Positions 11,666 through 22,531 of a stretch of 64,000 bases of DNA are shown here, piece after piece. The first letter of the stretch is position 1; each line of letters starts with the position of its first letter. The DNA is from Erpobdella octoculata (lineage: Eukaryota; Annelida; Clitellata; Hirudinida; Erpobdellidae): assembly GCA_963978895.1 (NCBI GenBank), contig OZ022244.1, forward strand, positions 26,431,692 to 26,495,691, written 5' to 3'. The notes below the pieces were generated by a model. The model did not search any database and was not told where the DNA came from. It saw only the letters and a program-made list of their open reading frames with translations. The position numbers were made by a program, and so were the translations under genes.

Positions 11666-11994
11666 TATATGAATGTTTGTGGGTTAGTTTGTCTATTATA
11701 GAAACGGGAAAGCGACCCGGAACGGACAGCGAGCGGGAACGGAAAAGCAAGCGTGAGCGGGAATGGGAGAGCAAACGTGAGCGGGAAAGCGACCGGGAGT
11801 GGTAAAGCGACCGGGAGCGGGAAAGCGACCGGGAGCGGGAGCGGGAAAGCGACCGGGAGCGGGAGCGGGAAAACGACCGAAAACGGGAAAGCGAACGGGA
11901 GTGGGAAAGCAGGTGGGAAAGGAAACGGGAGAGAAAGAGACAAACATTAGAAAAACCTCTAAAAAACCCGGGCAACGCCGGGTATCTCCGCTAG
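11666..11994 (+). mobile_element. mini-Helitron, family A copy 3
   Basis: Begins TATATGAATGTTTGTGGG, carries GAGCGGGAAAGCGACCGG-type repeats, ends GGGTATCTCCGCTAG|T. With the linker and family C copy that follow it is the inverse of 8,769-9,402. Confidence 0.75.
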
Positions 11995-12270
11995 TACATA
12001 CATAAACACACACACAGACACACATACATGCACATACACATACATACATACACACATACATACGCACATACATATATATATAGTTCCCGCTCGCTCACCC
12101 GCTCCGCTCCACTCATTTTGTGACGGATTTCAAATTTGTTTTTTTTTTATTTGACTCCCCTTGACTCTCAAGGTTGTGTGAAAATTTCATTACGATCGGA
12201 TGAATGGTGTAGCAATGCATAAAGGACATTAACATACATATATACATATATACAAACATTCATTTTTATA
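11995..12270 (-). mobile_element. linker plus mini-Helitron family C copy 3, split by the autonomous Helitron
   Basis: The CA-rich linker (11,995-12,070) is followed by family C in minus orientation. Its 5' end stops at CATTTTTATA (12,270) and resumes as TATATAGA at 17,160-17,167, so the Helitron at 12,271-17,159 inserted inside it. Confidence 0.75.
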
Positions 12271-13001
12271 TCTATATATATAAAAGGAAGTCGGGTTTTG
12301 TGTTACGACACTTATAACTCAAGAACGGCTGAACCGATTTTAGAGATTTTTGATTTATTGAATTTCTCTCAGCTCTTATTAACAGAATAACTAAAAAAAA
12401 AATTGACATTGAACCATGGAGTGGCCCATGGGGACCGCAGTATGTACCCCGGTAGCTATACAGCCTTAACAGTGCGTCCTAGAAAAAAACTTCAAATGGC
12501 AAAGTTGTAGAGCACCCTCTATTTGGTCTTACAGAAAAATAAATTTTCAAATTGGAGTTTGGGTTATCGAGATATACAGATGTTTAATTTTCCGCGACAT
12601 GACATTTATGCGCAAATGGGGTAGAGCGCATGTTATTAAATTTTCTGACTATTTCATTGTTTACATTGAAAATCTCACAGAAAAAATAAATGTAAATGTA
12701 AAATATATATTTAAAACATTTACATTTTTTTTAGAAAAAAATAAGTAAATATCTTTTTCAATTAAAATATAAAATAAAATAATTGTTTATGGGCCATAAA
12801 AATATAAATATATATATATATATTTCTATATATATATATATATATCTATATTTTTAGCATAGATATAGTTTCGCATTTTCCGTTTTCTATTTGGCATTAA
12901 CAAAGTGTCGAGATGTTCTGTCAATATTATATTTTCGTTCGTTGGAATTAATCTGCGAGTTTTAAAGTTTTATTGCTTTTAACAAAACATTATTAATAAC
13001 A

Positions 13002-13511
13002 ATGCCGCGACCCAGAAGATCTAATCTTTCCCAAAATAGCCGTCGGGCAATTAGGAATCGGAACAATGTTAACCAATCCACCGCGGAAGAACTAGAATTA
13101 GCGCGAGAAAGGCGCCGCGTTAGTATGGCCCGGCTTCGTGCTTCTCGAAGACAAGAGCAAAGAGATTTACTCCCCGAAACTGCAAATTTGAATCGAGCAG
13201 CATTTCTCTACGATTGCACAATTGATTACGGCTCTCATCCTTTCGTGTGCATTGGTCCAATGCACATTGTTTGCGAACATTGTGCCGCATTGAAGTTTTC
13301 TGGAGAAACCCCTGGATTGTGCTGCCTTAATGGTAAAGTGAAATTGCCATTATTGACACCACCGCCAGAGCCACTGCATTCATTGCTTCGTGGCGATACA
13401 CCAGAATCACGTCATTTTTTAGCAAACACTCAAAAATACAATAAGTGTTTTCAAATGACTTCATTCGGAGCAGACATTGTTGAAGAATACGGATTTAATC
13501 CCACTTTCAAG
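13002..13511 (+). CDS. Helitron protein, exon 1 (N-terminal zinc-finger-like region)
   Basis: Encodes 170 residues starting MPRPRRSNLSQNSRRA, a basic N-terminus followed by a Cys/His-rich segment (CEHCAALKF and CCLNGK) that resembles the N-terminal zinc finger of Helitron proteins. It ends NPTFK with donor AAG|GTTATT; the acceptor TTTACAG is at 13,685, giving a phase-0 intron of 174 bp. Joined to exon 2 the text reads FK|IQGQ, matching the usual Helitron_like_N sequence. The start is the first ATG in a context without upstream frame. Confidence 0.8.
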
Positions 13512-13685
13512 GTTATTTATGTTGAAATTGTTTAATAAAGTAAACGTTCATTTTCTTTAAAAAATTTAATTAAATTTAGCTTCAATAATACTTTGGAAAA
13601 GTTTTGTTATATTTTTGTAAATCATTTAATGAAATTTCTAATCAATTACAAACCAGTTATACTTACTTTGTTTTCAAATTTACAG

Positions 13686-14178
13686 ATTCAAGGCCAGATT
13701 CACCATCGAATTGGATCATTGTTACCTCTTGAAGATGCACGTCATAAATTTTTACAAATATACTTCATGGGCAATATGGAGGAACAACTTGATCGGCGTC
13801 AAGAGATCAACACAGCAGTGAAAAGAGCAACTCTTCATGATCTTCAGCATCTACTTCATGAACATCATGCATTGGTCAGGCTGTTCATGACTGCGTTAGA
13901 GCGCATGCCAACTGATGACTACAAAGTCGTGATCAGAGCAGATAAACGACCAACTGGAACACATGAACGCACATTTAACACTCCAACAATAGATGAAGTA
14001 GCAATACTGATCGTTGGTGAAAACTTGGAAAGACGTGATATTGCGCTTGCACGTCGTGATACTGGGCAAATACAACAAATATGTGAAACGCACCGTTCTT
14101 ATGACACTTTGCAATATCCACTGATGTTTTGGCAAGGAGAGGATGGATATCACTTCAATATCAAGATGATAAATCCAT
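13686..14178 (+). CDS. Helitron protein, exon 2 part 1 (Helitron_like_N)
   Basis: Continues from exon 1 with GQIHHRIGSLLP and FLQIYFMG, typical of the Helitron_like_N domain, through to LMFWQGEDGYHFNIK. It then stops matching: about 150 residues of the family are absent, including Rep motif 1 (the NPxW region), and the downstream part is in a different frame. The junction is near 14,175-14,185. The next part is the 14,188 frame. Confidence 0.8.
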
Positions 14179-14187
14179 CGATGCTGG

Positions 14188-16989
14188 ATGTATTCAATCG
14201 AATGGCAAAAACGAGGCTTGCCTCATGCACACATTCTCATTTGGTTAGTTGAAAAAATTAGACCTGACCAAATAGATGATATCATAAATGCCGAGATTGT
14301 TGATCCCGAAATCGATCCAGACCTACATGATGTTGTAGTTATGAATATGATTCATGGACCGTGTGGCGCCATCAACCCCCAATCACCGTGCATGGTCGAC
14401 GGCAAGTGTTCCAAACGTTATCCACGAAAATTTACGACAGAGACCATCACTGGCACTGATGGCTATCCATTATATCGACGTCGATCACCCGATGATAACG
14501 GTCGAACTGTCACAAAGAAAGTGAAAGGAAACGATTTCGTGGTTGACAACAGTTGGATTGTTCCATATTCGCCACTTCTTTCCAAAACATTCAAGACACA
14601 TTGCAATGTTGAGTATTGCAATTCTGTAAAGTCAATTAAGTACATCTGCAAATATGTAACGAAAGGCAGCGATATGGCAGTTTTTGGCATTCAAAACTCA
14701 GATAACGACGAGATTAGACGCTATCAAATTGGTAGATATGTGAACTGCAATGAGGCAATTTGGCGTATATTCTCATTCTCTATTCACGAACGTCATCCCA
14801 CTGTTGTCCATTTGGCTGTGCATCTGGAGAATGGTCAACGAGTTTATTTTAACGCATCAAATATTATTCAACGCGCTGAAACACCTCCAGCAACAACATT
14901 AACGAGTTTTTTTGCAATTTGCCAAAGCGATCCATTTGCACAAACGTTGCTTTACTCGGAGATGCCACGTTATTACACTTGGAACGCTTCATCAAAGAAA
15001 TTTCAACGTCGGAAGCAAGGCAGTGCGGTTCCTGGACATCCGGGTGTGTATTCTACTGATGCTCTTGGTCGTATTTATACAGTTCACCCAAAAAACGACG
15101 AATGCTTCTATTTGAGGTTGTTGTTGGTCAATGTTTGTGGCCCAACATCTTTTGTATCACTACGAACTATCAATGGTATAGTGTGCCCAACATATCGTGC
15201 TGCATGTCAAGAGCTCAAGTTGCTTGAAAACGATAATCATTGGGACACGACAATGTCTGAAGCAATTATTTCAGCATCTCCAATTCAGATACGCACATTA
15301 TTTGCTATTATAATTTCCACCTGCTTTCCATCAAATCCACGTGAACTGTGGAACAAATACAAAAATAGCATGTCAGAAGACATTTTACATCAAATACGGG
15401 TCAGTTCAACTAATCCCGACCTTGAAGTGAATGAAGAGATGCATAACCAGGCTTTGCTCTTGATTGAAGACATGTGTTACCTGATGTGTGGTAGTTTGTT
15501 AGTCAAGTTAGGAATGCCAGCGCCAGATCGTAGAATGAATGATGCTTTTAATCGAGAATTAGAACGTGAACGTGGCTATAATCGACATGAATTAGATCAA
15601 TTAGTTCAATTGAATGTACCCCTTTTAAACCCTCAACAAAAAAAAGTGTATGATACATTAATGAAGGCAATCGATAATGGAAATGGTGGCTTATTTTTTC
15701 TTGATGCCCCAGGTGGAACTGGAAAGACGTTTCTCATGTCTTTGATATTGGCCACTGTTCGTGCGAGATCAGATATCGCGGTAGCAGTTGCTTCTTCTGG
15801 AATAGCAGCCACATTGTTAGAAGGATGCCGTACGGCTCATTCAGCATTAAAATTGCCCTTAAATCTTCAAACTAATGAACAACCAACATGCAACATTGCA
15901 AAACACTCTGCAATGGCAAAAGTTTTAGTAGCATCTAAAATCATCATCTGGGACGAGTGCACAATGGCGCACAAACGCGCATTGGAAGCACTTGATAGAA
16001 CACTGAAAGATCTGCGCAATGACTCGCGACATTTTGGAGGTGCAATGATTTTATTGTCTGGCGATTTCCGCCAAACACTGCCAGTCATTCCAAGATCGAC
16101 TGCTGCCGATGAAATTAATGCTTCCCTCAAATCATCATATCTGTGGCGCTATGTGATGAAACTTCAGCTGTCTTCTAACATGAGAGTTGCATTGCTGAAC
16201 GATCTATCTGCTGAAGATTTCTCCATGCAATTGCTCAACATCGGTAATGGCCGTGTTCCTGTCGACAAATCGACCGGATTGATTTCTTTTCCTCCCACTT
16301 TTTGCACTTTTGTTTCATCGAAAGACGAGCTTATCAACAAAGTGTTCCCAGACATCATTGCTAATCATAAAAAGAACAAATGGTTGAGTGAGAGAGCAAT
16401 TTTGGCGGCTAAGAATAAAGATGTGGATGACTTAAATATTCTAATTCAGAATCAAATTTTTGGTACTCTGCATTCATTCAAATCTATTGACTGTGTAACA
16501 AATGAAGATGAAGCCACTAACTATCCAACTGAATTTTTGAACTCCTTGGATGTGCCTGGCTTACCACCGCACAATTTACAACTGAAGGTTGGATCAGTAG
16601 TTATGCTTAGAAATCTAAATCAACCAAAACTATGCAATGGAACGCGTTTGGTTTTAAAGAAACTAATGGTCAATGTGCTTCACGCGACGATCCTCAAAGG
16701 AAAATTCAAAGGCGAGGAAATACTCATTCCGAGGATTCCTATGATCCCAACCGATTTGCCCTTTGAGTTTAAAAGAATTCAATTTCCGATTCGCCTAGCA
16801 TTTGCTATGACGATTAACAAATCACAAGGCCAATCTTTGAGTGTTTGTGGTCTGAACTTGGATAATGCATGTTTTGCTCATGGTCAATTGTATGTGGCGT
16901 GTTCACGTGTCGGCAGACCATCAGATTTATTTGTTTTTTCGCCCGATAATAAAACAAAAAACATAGTGTATCATAAAGTGCTGGATTAA
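14188..16989 (+). CDS. Helitron Rep catalytic region plus PIF1-type helicase
   Basis: An open frame of 933 codons. The first residues, WQKRGLPHAHILIWL, carry the HUH metal-binding motif of the rolling-circle Rep nuclease. About 150 residues on, YICKYVTKG holds the paired tyrosines that cut and join DNA. The helicase follows: Walker A GGTGKT near residue 512, Walker B WDECTM, GDFRQTLPVIP, and the C-terminal TINKSQGQSL and VACSRVG blocks of SF1B/PIF1 enzymes. The helicase appears intact. Rep lacks motif 1 through the upstream deletion and the frame is out of phase with exon 2 part 1, so this copy cannot make a normal protein. The ATG at 14,188 is simply the first in frame. Confidence 0.9.
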   Translation: MYSIEWQKRGLPHAHILIWLVEKIRPDQIDDIINAEIVDPEIDPDLHDVVVMNMIHGPCGAINPQSPCMVDGKCSKRYPRKFTTETITGTDGYPLYRRRSPDDNGRTVTKKVKGNDFVVDNSWIVPYSPLLSKTFKTHCNVEYCNSVKSIKYICKYVTKGSDMAVFGIQNSDNDEIRRYQIGRYVNCNEAIWRIFSFSIHERHPTVVHLAVHLENGQRVYFNASNIIQRAETPPATTLTSFFAICQSDPFAQTLLYSEMPRYYTWNASSKKFQRRKQGSAVPGHPGVYSTDALGRIYTVHPKNDECFYLRLLLVNVCGPTSFVSLRTINGIVCPTYRAACQELKLLENDNHWDTTMSEAIISASPIQIRTLFAIIISTCFPSNPRELWNKYKNSMSEDILHQIRVSSTNPDLEVNEEMHNQALLLIEDMCYLMCGSLLVKLGMPAPDRRMNDAFNRELERERGYNRHELDQLVQLNVPLLNPQQKKVYDTLMKAIDNGNGGLFFLDAPGGTGKTFLMSLILATVRARSDIAVAVASSGIAATLLEGCRTAHSALKLPLNLQTNEQPTCNIAKHSAMAKVLVASKIIIWDECTMAHKRALEALDRTLKDLRNDSRHFGGAMILLSGDFRQTLPVIPRSTAADEINASLKSSYLWRYVMKLQLSSNMRVALLNDLSAEDFSMQLLNIGNGRVPVDKSTGLISFPPTFCTFVSSKDELINKVFPDIIANHKKNKWLSERAILAAKNKDVDDLNILIQNQIFGTLHSFKSIDCVTNEDEATNYPTEFLNSLDVPGLPPHNLQLKVGSVVMLRNLNQPKLCNGTRLVLKKLMVNVLHATILKGKFKGEEILIPRIPMIPTDLPFEFKRIQFPIRLAFAMTINKSQGQSLSVCGLNLDNACFAHGQLYVACSRVGRPSDLFVFSPDNKTKNIVYHKVLD

Positions 16990-17167
16990 AGAGAATCGAC
17001 CCGAGTTCAACCAATGTTTTTCTAATAAACTATTAAAGTGAACTTTTTTTTAATATTTGTTTTCTTTTAAACTTATATATAGGATATTTGTTATTATTGT
17101 TTTTTATTGCTTAAAAAATACACTCTTTGAGGTGAAACGAAGTTCGCCGGGTCCGCTAGTATATAGA

Positions 17168-17764
17168 TATATATAGTCTTAGCAAATCTATTTTACGTTT
17201 TATAGGCTAACAGAAGTTATGAAAGAATGTAAAAGAGAAAATGAGCGTGAACGGGAACGGGAGAGCAACCGTGACCGGGAATGGGAGAGCAAGCATGACC
17301 GGGAACGGGAGAGCAAGCGTGAGCGGGAACGGGAAAGCGACCGGGAACGGGAAAGCGACCGGGAACGGGAAAGCGACCGGGAACGGGAAATCGACCGGAA
17401 ACGGGAAAGCGACCGGGAACGGGAAAGCGACCGAGAACGGTAAAGCGACCGGGAACGGGAAAGCGACCGGGAACGGGAAAGCCACCGGGAACGCGGAAAG
17501 CGACCGGGAACGCGGAAAGCGACCGGGAACGCGGAAAGCGACTGGAATCGGGAGAGCAAGCTTGGAAGGAAACGCGAGCAAGAGAGAAAATCGATAACAA
17601 AACTTCTGAGCGGGAAAGCGACCGGGAGCTGGAAAACGACCGAGAGCGGAAAAGCGACCGGGAACGCTACGAAAACGGGAAAGTGGAGAAGGGAACGGGA
17701 GCGAGAGAGACAAACATTAGAAAAATCTCTAAAAACCCCGGGCAACGCCGGGTAACCCCGCTAG
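17168..17764 (+). mobile_element. mini-Helitron, family B copy 3
   Basis: Starts in a TA run before AGTCTTAGCAAATC, carries 18-bp minisatellite at 17,320-17,530, and ends GGGTAACCCCGCTAG|T at 17,764. It adjoins the residual 5' end of family C copy 3. Confidence 0.8.
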
Positions 17765-17785
17765 TATATATATATATATATATTA

Positions 17786-19188
17786 GGGATGTCACGGGTA
17801 CTAAGGTCGTACTGAACGACCATAGTTATTCAGTATTACTGAATGTTTAAATTTTTATAAATGTGTTTAGGTTCATTATTGATCAAAATGTTAATGTAAT
17901 ATAATGAAATTGTTTAATATATTAAAGACATATACATATTAATCACTACTTAATGTTATGGTTATGTTTCAGAATGAGAAACAGACTATCTACAGCTGTG
18001 AAGGGGGGATGGTCCCAAAAAAACATGGAAAGAGCAGTAGAAGATGTTTTGAAAGCTTGCTTGCCAGTTAAATCTGCAGCTGAGAAATTTTCTTGCTACA
18101 GACATCTTGTTTACACCACAACAGCCTGTTTATGGAATAGTGACTAAAGAAGAAGTTCAAACTCCCAACAGCTCTATGGTCATTGTCGAACCCAGTGGAT
18201 CAGAGTTATCGGCAACGCTTCAGATGATCAGCCCTTTTCCGAAAGCTGCAGCTCGCAAACGAGGTGGGGGTCGGAAGAAACTGTCTTCTACCATATTGAC
18301 AGATACTCCTGTAAAGAATGTTTTGCAGAAAGAAAGGACAGAAAGAGATTTGAGGAGATGCAAGTTAAAAACATCAAAACTTGCAGCAAGAAGGGATATT
18401 TCTAAAACCTTCCCAGACATCGAGCCTGACGGGAAATCAACATTCAAAAATATGCTCACCAGTAAAGATCCTCATTTTAGCATTGACAGCGCCAAGATAG
18501 AAATAGGGGATTGGTGTCTTTTTGAATATGTTTTTGACTCAAAAACCTATTATGTAGGCAAAATTGTTGAAGTAAAAGAGGGTAAAGTTTCGGCTGGTTT
18601 TTTGAAATTTGTATACAAAGATAAAGACACCGAAGAGGCCAAATTTTTATCTAAAGATAAAGGGATTTGTGAGGCTGATATGGATCAGATTGTTGTAAAA
18701 CTAGGAGATCCAATCCTTCAAAAATCAAAGCGCAAAAATGGACATATAAAATTTTCTTTTGACTTTTCAGCATATAGTCTTGGTTTATAGGCTACAACTT
18801 GTTAATAAAATGACAAAAATTTTTTTTTATTTTTTAATTAACATTAATAAAGATTTTTCTGTGAATTAAAATATTTTGGCTTACCATTTGTTGAGAATTG
18901 TGTCTTCTATAATAAAAATTGCATGAGTGGTTATTGAGTAGGGGGTGGCCATTCAATACTACCAGGTTGTACTGAATGGCCAGCCAGAAATTTTGGAAGA
19001 GGTTGCGTTATTTATCGTTTTTTATAAAATTGTTATAATTTGAAAAGTTTTAATGAGCGGTTTTCAGTAGTGGAATGTTTTTGCTTTCATTATGTGAAAA
19101 AATTTTATTTCTATCACTTATAGTTTTTTTGTATGATTGATTTGAATAAAAGTGTAAAATTGTCTGGCCATTAGGTACCACTCTCCCC
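17786..19188 (+). mobile_element. internally deleted pogo/Tigger-like DNA transposon
   Basis: Flanked by TA at 17,784-17,785 and 19,189-19,190. Left end GGGATGTCACGGGTACT and reversed right end GGGGAGAGTGGTACCT are imperfect inverted repeats. The interior keeps only the two ends of a transposase gene. A palindrome, TGGCCATTCAATAC/GTACTGAATGGCCA, lies at 18,949-18,985. The TA target duplication and the protein remnants both point to the Tc1/mariner-pogo group; the termini are imperfect enough that the exact ends are uncertain. Confidence 0.6.
17953..18790 (+). pseudogene. pogo-like transposase remnant: HTH joined to C-terminal region
   Basis: 17,971-18,090 encodes a psq/CENP-B-type helix-turn-helix (GGWSQKNMERAVEDVL then LPVKSAAEKFS), the DNA-binding start of pogo-like transposases. 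From about 18,150 a second frame encodes the usual C-terminal part: FPKAAARKRGGGRKKLS, STILTDTPVKN, then a lysine-rich tail and DWCLFEYVFDSKTYYVGK. The entire DDE catalytic domain, normally 200 or more residues, is missing between them, and the two parts are in different frames. It cannot encode an active enzyme. Confidence 0.7.
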
Positions 19189-19194
19189 TATAGT

Positions 19195-19680
19195 GATGCC
19201 TACATAAAATTAATCAATAGGTATAGGTAGTTATGGTCTTTTATATTTATAGTACAATTTTGGCTGACATTATGCCTTATGATGCAAATGAGGCTGGATT
19301 GTTAAATTGGATAACCGTAATTTAAATGAAGTTTGACATTGGTTGCTTAAGCAACTTGAGTTGACCACTAGTAAGACTAGACTAATTTAATGAGATTCTC
19401 TCATGTGACAGTTATATAGGTTCACGTGAGTGAACCATTGAGATGTTATGAAATGCTAAATTGTTCCACTAACAAACTGATTTAAATTTGCAGAGACTCT
19501 TTCACATCCGTTTTGTCGTAAGAAATTATACCAACTCGGATTAGCCTACCAAACATGATGTAATTTACAAGATAGGCATTTTACAGGAAACTGACTCAAT
19601 AAGTTGAACTATAAATTATTCAATCTTAATATTTAAACATTTTCCATGCGCTGCTTTTCTTGTATAAATACTTTTGAGTA
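19195..19680. other. A/T-rich sequence between transposons
   Basis: No coding stretch or repeat boundary recognised. Confidence 0.4.
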
Positions 19681-20029
19681 CAGGGCCGTGACCAGCTATG
19701 GGGCTGGAAACCCAGGCCGCCCAGTTCTGGTCAGGCCTTCCTAGTTTCGGTTAAGCCCCAGCCAATCCCAGTTCTTGTCAGGCCCCCACCCCAGTTCAAT
19801 CAGGTTTCCAGTTTTTTATTGCTGTCCAGTTCTGTTATCACTATTTTTACCGACTAAGTTAATTTTCATGGAATGCCACAAAAAAGGTGTCTAGAAAAGA
19901 AACACGCTGGGCCGCAGAATTACGTGCGTGAACTGCTACAATCACCAACTCCATCTTGTGGTTGGGTAATACTGGGCATGCTATGGGATTCATTTTCAAG
20001 TTTATGCTAACAACTGTATTTGTATTTCA

Positions 20030-21100
20030 GCATAAATTTTGCGGCAAACACTTGATAGAGGCGACACAATTAAGCGGTTACTTGCACTAAGTTTGACTGA
20101 CCACAATCTGCAATGGTTGTCAAGAACAACAGAAATGACGTTTTCCAGACCCTCGAAATTGTGGCCAACTCGGAGAAAGCTCCGGCTGATGTATCTATCG
20201 GTTGAAGAAGCAGGACTGCTGGCTGCTTAACAAAGTTTCAAAGCCAAATTATTTTTTGCAATTGCCATTCTCAAAATATAGGGTTTGCTGTCACCAGAAA
20301 ATGTCTTCTTGCAAAGTCGCTCATGCAATGTGTCTCTTGCTAAAAAGCTGATATCCACTGCCAAGGAGAGGTTATTGCTTTGCGGTCTCAAGAGGTCTTT
20401 CATCAAATGGCAGATTCTGCGGGTTTTCACTTTAATGATGATGACCAAGTAGTAAGTGTTGGTAAAGTGCAAACGAGTACATGGAACCTGACTGATCGGC
20501 CTGTGGTCACCAGCTAATTGGGCCAAGGCGGTGTTGTGGGTTTTAAAGTAAATCTTAGTGAGCTCACGACAACATCCTAGATTCAATCTATATTGAAATG
20601 AACCACCGATTACCACCAATTTGGAGAGTCCAACCTGTCTGTTTCAAGTTGTAGAATCCTTCGTTCTACCATCGCAGAACTTTCTTGTTGAGAAGTGCTT
20701 GGAACCACTCAGCCAGCTCTTTTGCTTTGACCAGGATGCACTCGCTGGCGAAGTAAACTCCAGTCAAATATTTTGTTGGAAGATGCAACATGTGCAATGC
20801 TGTAGTACCGTGACGCGCATCAGTAGGCCACAAGCGTATAAGATCAAGCGGTCAAGCTTTCGAAAAAAAATTATTCTGATCAAATTGAATCCGAACACCT
20901 TATAGTAGATAAGTGTGCACTGAAATCGCGCTATATTGCTCTTTATGACATAGTCACTCAATAATGACTCTTATAGGATGTTTTTATGGTAAAATGTTTT
21001 TTGTTTGAATAATTTGAATTATATCTGTTTTAAAATGCTGTGTCGTTGTTTAGTTTACTATGCTTCGGGAACTTTTCGAGCTGATTCGACATATTAAAAT
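20030..21100. other. interior of the hAT-like element, no recognised gene
   Basis: Short frames on both strands (for example 20,227-20,619 minus, 130 codons) show no motif I recognise. The stretch may be decayed coding sequence; I see no zinc finger or RNase H-like catalytic motif. Confidence 0.4.
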
Positions 21101-21104
21101 TGGG

Positions 21105-22215
21105 GAACGGACATTCCCTCCGGACATCTCCCCCGGGTAGGTCATTCCCCCCGGGGTAAAGTTAGAGCTAAGTTTTTTAAACAAACAAAAACATATTTTT
21201 AAAAGATTTAACATTTATTGTTTATATTTAATTGAATAGTATTAATTTAATAGAGTGTCTGGCGTGCAGCCGTAATAGAAAAAAGGGCTAGGGTTAAGGC
21301 TAGCATGCCACTAGTTACTTCGTTAGGGTTAGGGTTAGGGTTAGCATCCCACTAGTTACTTTGTTAGGGTTAGGGCTAGGGTTAGGGTTGGGGTTAGGGT
21401 TAGGGCTAGCATCCCACTAGTTACTTCGTTAGGGTTAGGGTTACCATCGCGTTTGTTACTTCGTTAGTCTTAGGGCTAGGGTTAGCATCCCACTGGCTAC
21501 TTTGTTCACCAGCAGTTAAGCAAGCAAGGACATCCAACATTCGGCAAAAATGTTTTAGAGTTAGAGTTTAGGTTTTTTTTAACAAACAAAAACATTATTT
21601 TAAAAGATTTAACATTTATTGTTTATATCATTATTTGAATAGAGTGTTTGGCGTGTAGCCGTAAGATAAAAAAGGGTTAGGGTTTAGGCTACTAGTTACT
21701 TCGTTAGTGTTAGGGCTAGGGTTAGGGTTAGCATCCCACTAGTTACTTCGTTAGGGTTAGGGTTAGGGCTAGCATCCCACTAGTTATTTCGTTAGGGTTA
21801 GGGTTAGGGCTAGGGTTAGCATCCCACTAGTTACTTCGTTAGGGTTAGGGCTAGGATTAGGGTTATGGTTAGGTTTAGCATCGCGCTACTTACTTCGTTA
21901 GGGTTATGGTTAGTATCCCACTTGTTACTTTGTTCACCAGCAGTTAAGCAAGGGCATCCAACATTCGGCAAAAATGCTTTAAGCGATTTTTCTCTATATA
22001 AGCTTTTGTCAGCCATTTAACATGAAAGAAACTCTTTCAAAACCACAAATTCATACTACTGCATTATTTTGTTTATTTTTTCTGAGAGAAAACGTCATAT
22101 CATGGAAAAAAATCTTACAACAGTGGGGGTGGAAATGTCCTACCCTGGGGGGATGTCCGGAGGGAGATGTCCTAGGGTCTGTCGGGGGATGTCCGGAGGG
22201 GAATGTCCTACAATC
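21105..22215. mobile_element. non-autonomous element with GGACAT terminal inverted repeats
   Basis: The left end, 21,108-21,165, holds GGACATTCCCTCCGGACATC and a CCCCGGGTAGG/CCCCGGGG stretch. The right end, 22,130-22,212, holds the reverse complement with its own duplicated core (GATGTCCGGAGGG twice). Between them are two near-copies of a 400-bp block containing TTAGGG arrays. No gene. The superfamily is unknown because the target duplication is not clear. Confidence 0.55.
21300..21945 (+). repeat. interstitial telomere-like TTAGGG arrays in two duplicated blocks
   Basis: Runs of GTTAGGGTTAGGG, mixed with GCTAGGG, alternate with AGCATCCCACTAGTTACTTC. Block 1 is about 21,265-21,535 and block 2 about 21,640-21,955; each is preceded by AACAAACAAAAACAT and AAAAGATTTAACATTTATTG. 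So the whole unit of about 400 bp is duplicated in tandem. TTAGGG is the common metazoan telomere repeat. Confidence 0.85.
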
Positions 22216-22288
22216 ATTAAAATTGTAGATTTATATTGTTCCAACCTGATGTGTCGCGTGAATCGCATTTTGGGGTTGATATTGCTAA

Positions 22289-22458
22289 TGTAACATATTG
22301 CACATCGCTAGTAGGCCTAGGAGTTTTAGTATCTTTGGGGAAGCGCATGCTTCCTTTTTTCTCTGTTAGAGCTTGCTTGTTTGGACTCGACTATAACGTA
22401 TTCGTATTTGTTCGTACTTAGTATTTCAATAAACAACTTGTTTTAACGCGTTGTTACA
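22289..22458 (+). repeat. 5' LTR
   Basis: Begins TGTAACATATTG and ends GTTACA. It contains a polyadenylation-type AATAAA (in TTTCAATAAACAACTTG). It has three more bases (GTT) near the end than the 3' LTR. Confidence 0.95.
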
Positions 22459-22471
22459 TGGCGCAGTCGAC
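22459..22471 (+). other. tRNA primer-binding site
   Basis: TGGCGCAGTCGAC directly follows the 5' LTR. This resembles primer-binding sites described for tRNA-Ser in some Gypsy elements; the tRNA assignment is from memory and not checked. Confidence 0.7.
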
Positions 22472-22531
22472 ATAGAATCTACATCAGAGTTTCTATCGTA
22501 ACCAACAACAACAACGTAATCAACATCGAAC

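Larger units (their letters stand above)
12271..17159 (+). mobile_element. near-complete Helitron with Rep/helicase
   Basis: 5' terminus TCTATATATATAAAAGGAAG, with the AACGGCTGAACCGATTTTAG block known from arthropod and other animal Helitrons. The 3' terminus is an imperfect hairpin (GAAGTTCGCCGGGTCC) and then CTAG at 17,156-17,159. Flanks are A at 12,270 and T at 17,160, with no target duplication, as expected for rolling-circle insertion. The interior holds the protein gene in two exons. A deletion within the Rep domain makes this copy defective (see the CDS entries). Confidence 0.95.
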
